From positions 1 to 42,213 of the forward strand of contig CAQRYF010000007.1 of NCBI GenBank assembly GCA_948875265.1: a stretch of 42,213 nucleotides of DNA, given 5' to 3'. The notes beneath the pieces were generated by a model. That model had not been told where the DNA came from. It saw only the letters and a program-made list of their open reading frames with translations, and did not search any database. Source of the stretch: an uncultured Clostridia bacterium (GTDB lineage: Bacteria; Bacillota; Clostridia; TANB77; CAG-508). Made by a program: the position numbers and the translations under genes. This document shows positions 41,867-42,213 of the stretch, one piece after another (position 1 is the stretch's first letter; every line of letters starts with the position of its first letter).

Positions 41867-42213
41867 GGCTGCTGAAAAAGTAGTCCCAAATTAGCTCTCA
41901 AAAAAAACGTGAACTGGAAAATATTTTTTTAGTTCACGTTTTTTCTATAAATACTGAAAAAGTATAAAATATATGGATATATTTATCCATTATTTTGTAC
42001 TTTTTCTTTTTTTAACTTAATTATTCGTTTTATATTGACTAAAAAGAGCGCACTTGCCCCTTGAATTGTAATACCGTTTTTTCCACAGGCATTGGCTGTA
42101 TCATAACCAAAGTTAGATTTTAGTTCTGAATTTTTCGCTTCGATTTTATATCTTTCACTATATAATTCTTTAAATTCTTCTGTTTCCATATAATCCATAT
42201 GTTTTATATGTAC
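41867..42213 (-). mobile_element. End of an IS1182-type insertion sequence, running off the window
   Basis: The element begins near GGCTGCTGAAAAAGTAG, carries a transposase 3' end on the minus strand and an internal hairpin (AACGTGAACT at 41906-41915 with AGTTCACGTT at 41931-41940) that would terminate the transposase transcript. The other end and target duplication are outside the window, so boundaries are approximate. Confidence 0.75.
41983..42213 (-). CDS. IS1182-type transposase, C-terminal part
   Basis: The frame is open to the window edge, so the start is missing. The visible residues KELYSERYKIEAKNSELKSN and GITIQGASALFLVNIKRI match the C-terminus of DDE transposases of the IS1182 group, including the catalytic Glu region (YKIEAKNSE). 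It ends at a stop near 41983, before the IS-internal terminator. Confidence 0.8.
   Translation of the reverse strand, partial: VHIKHMDYMETEEFKELYSERYKIEAKNSELKSNFGYDTANACGKNGITIQGASALFLVNIKRIIKLKKEKVQNNG

Overview
The window is very AT-rich and reads as a chromosome segment of an anaerobic, spore-forming, low-GC Gram-positive bacterium, most likely an uncultured gut-type clostridium. Spore genes (gpr, ytxC, cwlJ, gerQ), a class III anaerobic ribonucleotide reductase, the Asp23/AmaP cell-envelope module and the lipid II amidation pair murT-gatD point this way. Most genes are housekeeping genes in short operons.

Layout. 1-4991: a small unknown gene, priA, def, fmt and a Fic protein. 5092-6793: Asp23, AmaP, a DUF2273 protein and nusB. 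6864-10483: xseA, xseB, a divergent PAP2 protein and formate-THF ligase. 10740-15309: a prepilin-like surface protein, uvrA and a membrane-anchored HTH protein. 15354-19751: an unknown gene, gpr, two look-alike small RNA genes flanking an unknown gene, an anchored DUF4878-like protein and ytxC. 19894-23367: a GH57 glucan branching enzyme with DUF4912 partner, then a protein made of 15-residue repeats. 23493-29420: recJ, relA, a metallo-beta-lactamase-fold hydrolase and hisS. 29486-32521: a Crp/Fnr regulator divergent from nrdD with two matching operators. 32572-37720: gatD, murT, a UMPH-1-like phosphatase, a LiaF-like and a DUF4097 protein, and a YcxB-like protein. 37824-42213: cwlJ-gerQ, a dead ogt, trxB-trxA, an RluA-type pseudouridine synthase, and an rpn gene cut by an IS1182-type element at the window edge.

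The outstanding observation concerns the codon CGG. Four otherwise intact, mostly essential-type genes (priA five times, recJ once, relA once, cwlJ twice) break frame at nine places. At every one the break is an in-frame CGG followed by A or G, and skipping only the C restores a glycine, usually an invariant one (PriA Walker A and motif VI, RelA synthetase start, RecJ DHHA1 start, CwlJ active site), and the rest of the protein. At least 22 out-of-frame CGG trinucleotides in the other genes cause no frame change. This suggests that in-frame CGGA/CGGG is decoded as a four-base glycine codon, or that CGG is an unassigned codon at which tRNA-Gly(UCC) enters one base downstream. Two unknown genes carry an in-frame CGG that appears to be read normally (15897-15899 minus, 17639-17641), so the rule is not absolute.

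A second theme is short palindromic REP-like elements, all with a GGGG-type core (cores GGGACAGG, GGGGACGCG and GGGGTCGGG). They sit at the stop codons of the DUF4912 gene, hisS and the Crp gene, between trxA and the pseudouridine synthase gene, and one related hairpin lies inside priA. No tRNA, rRNA or CRISPR array was seen.
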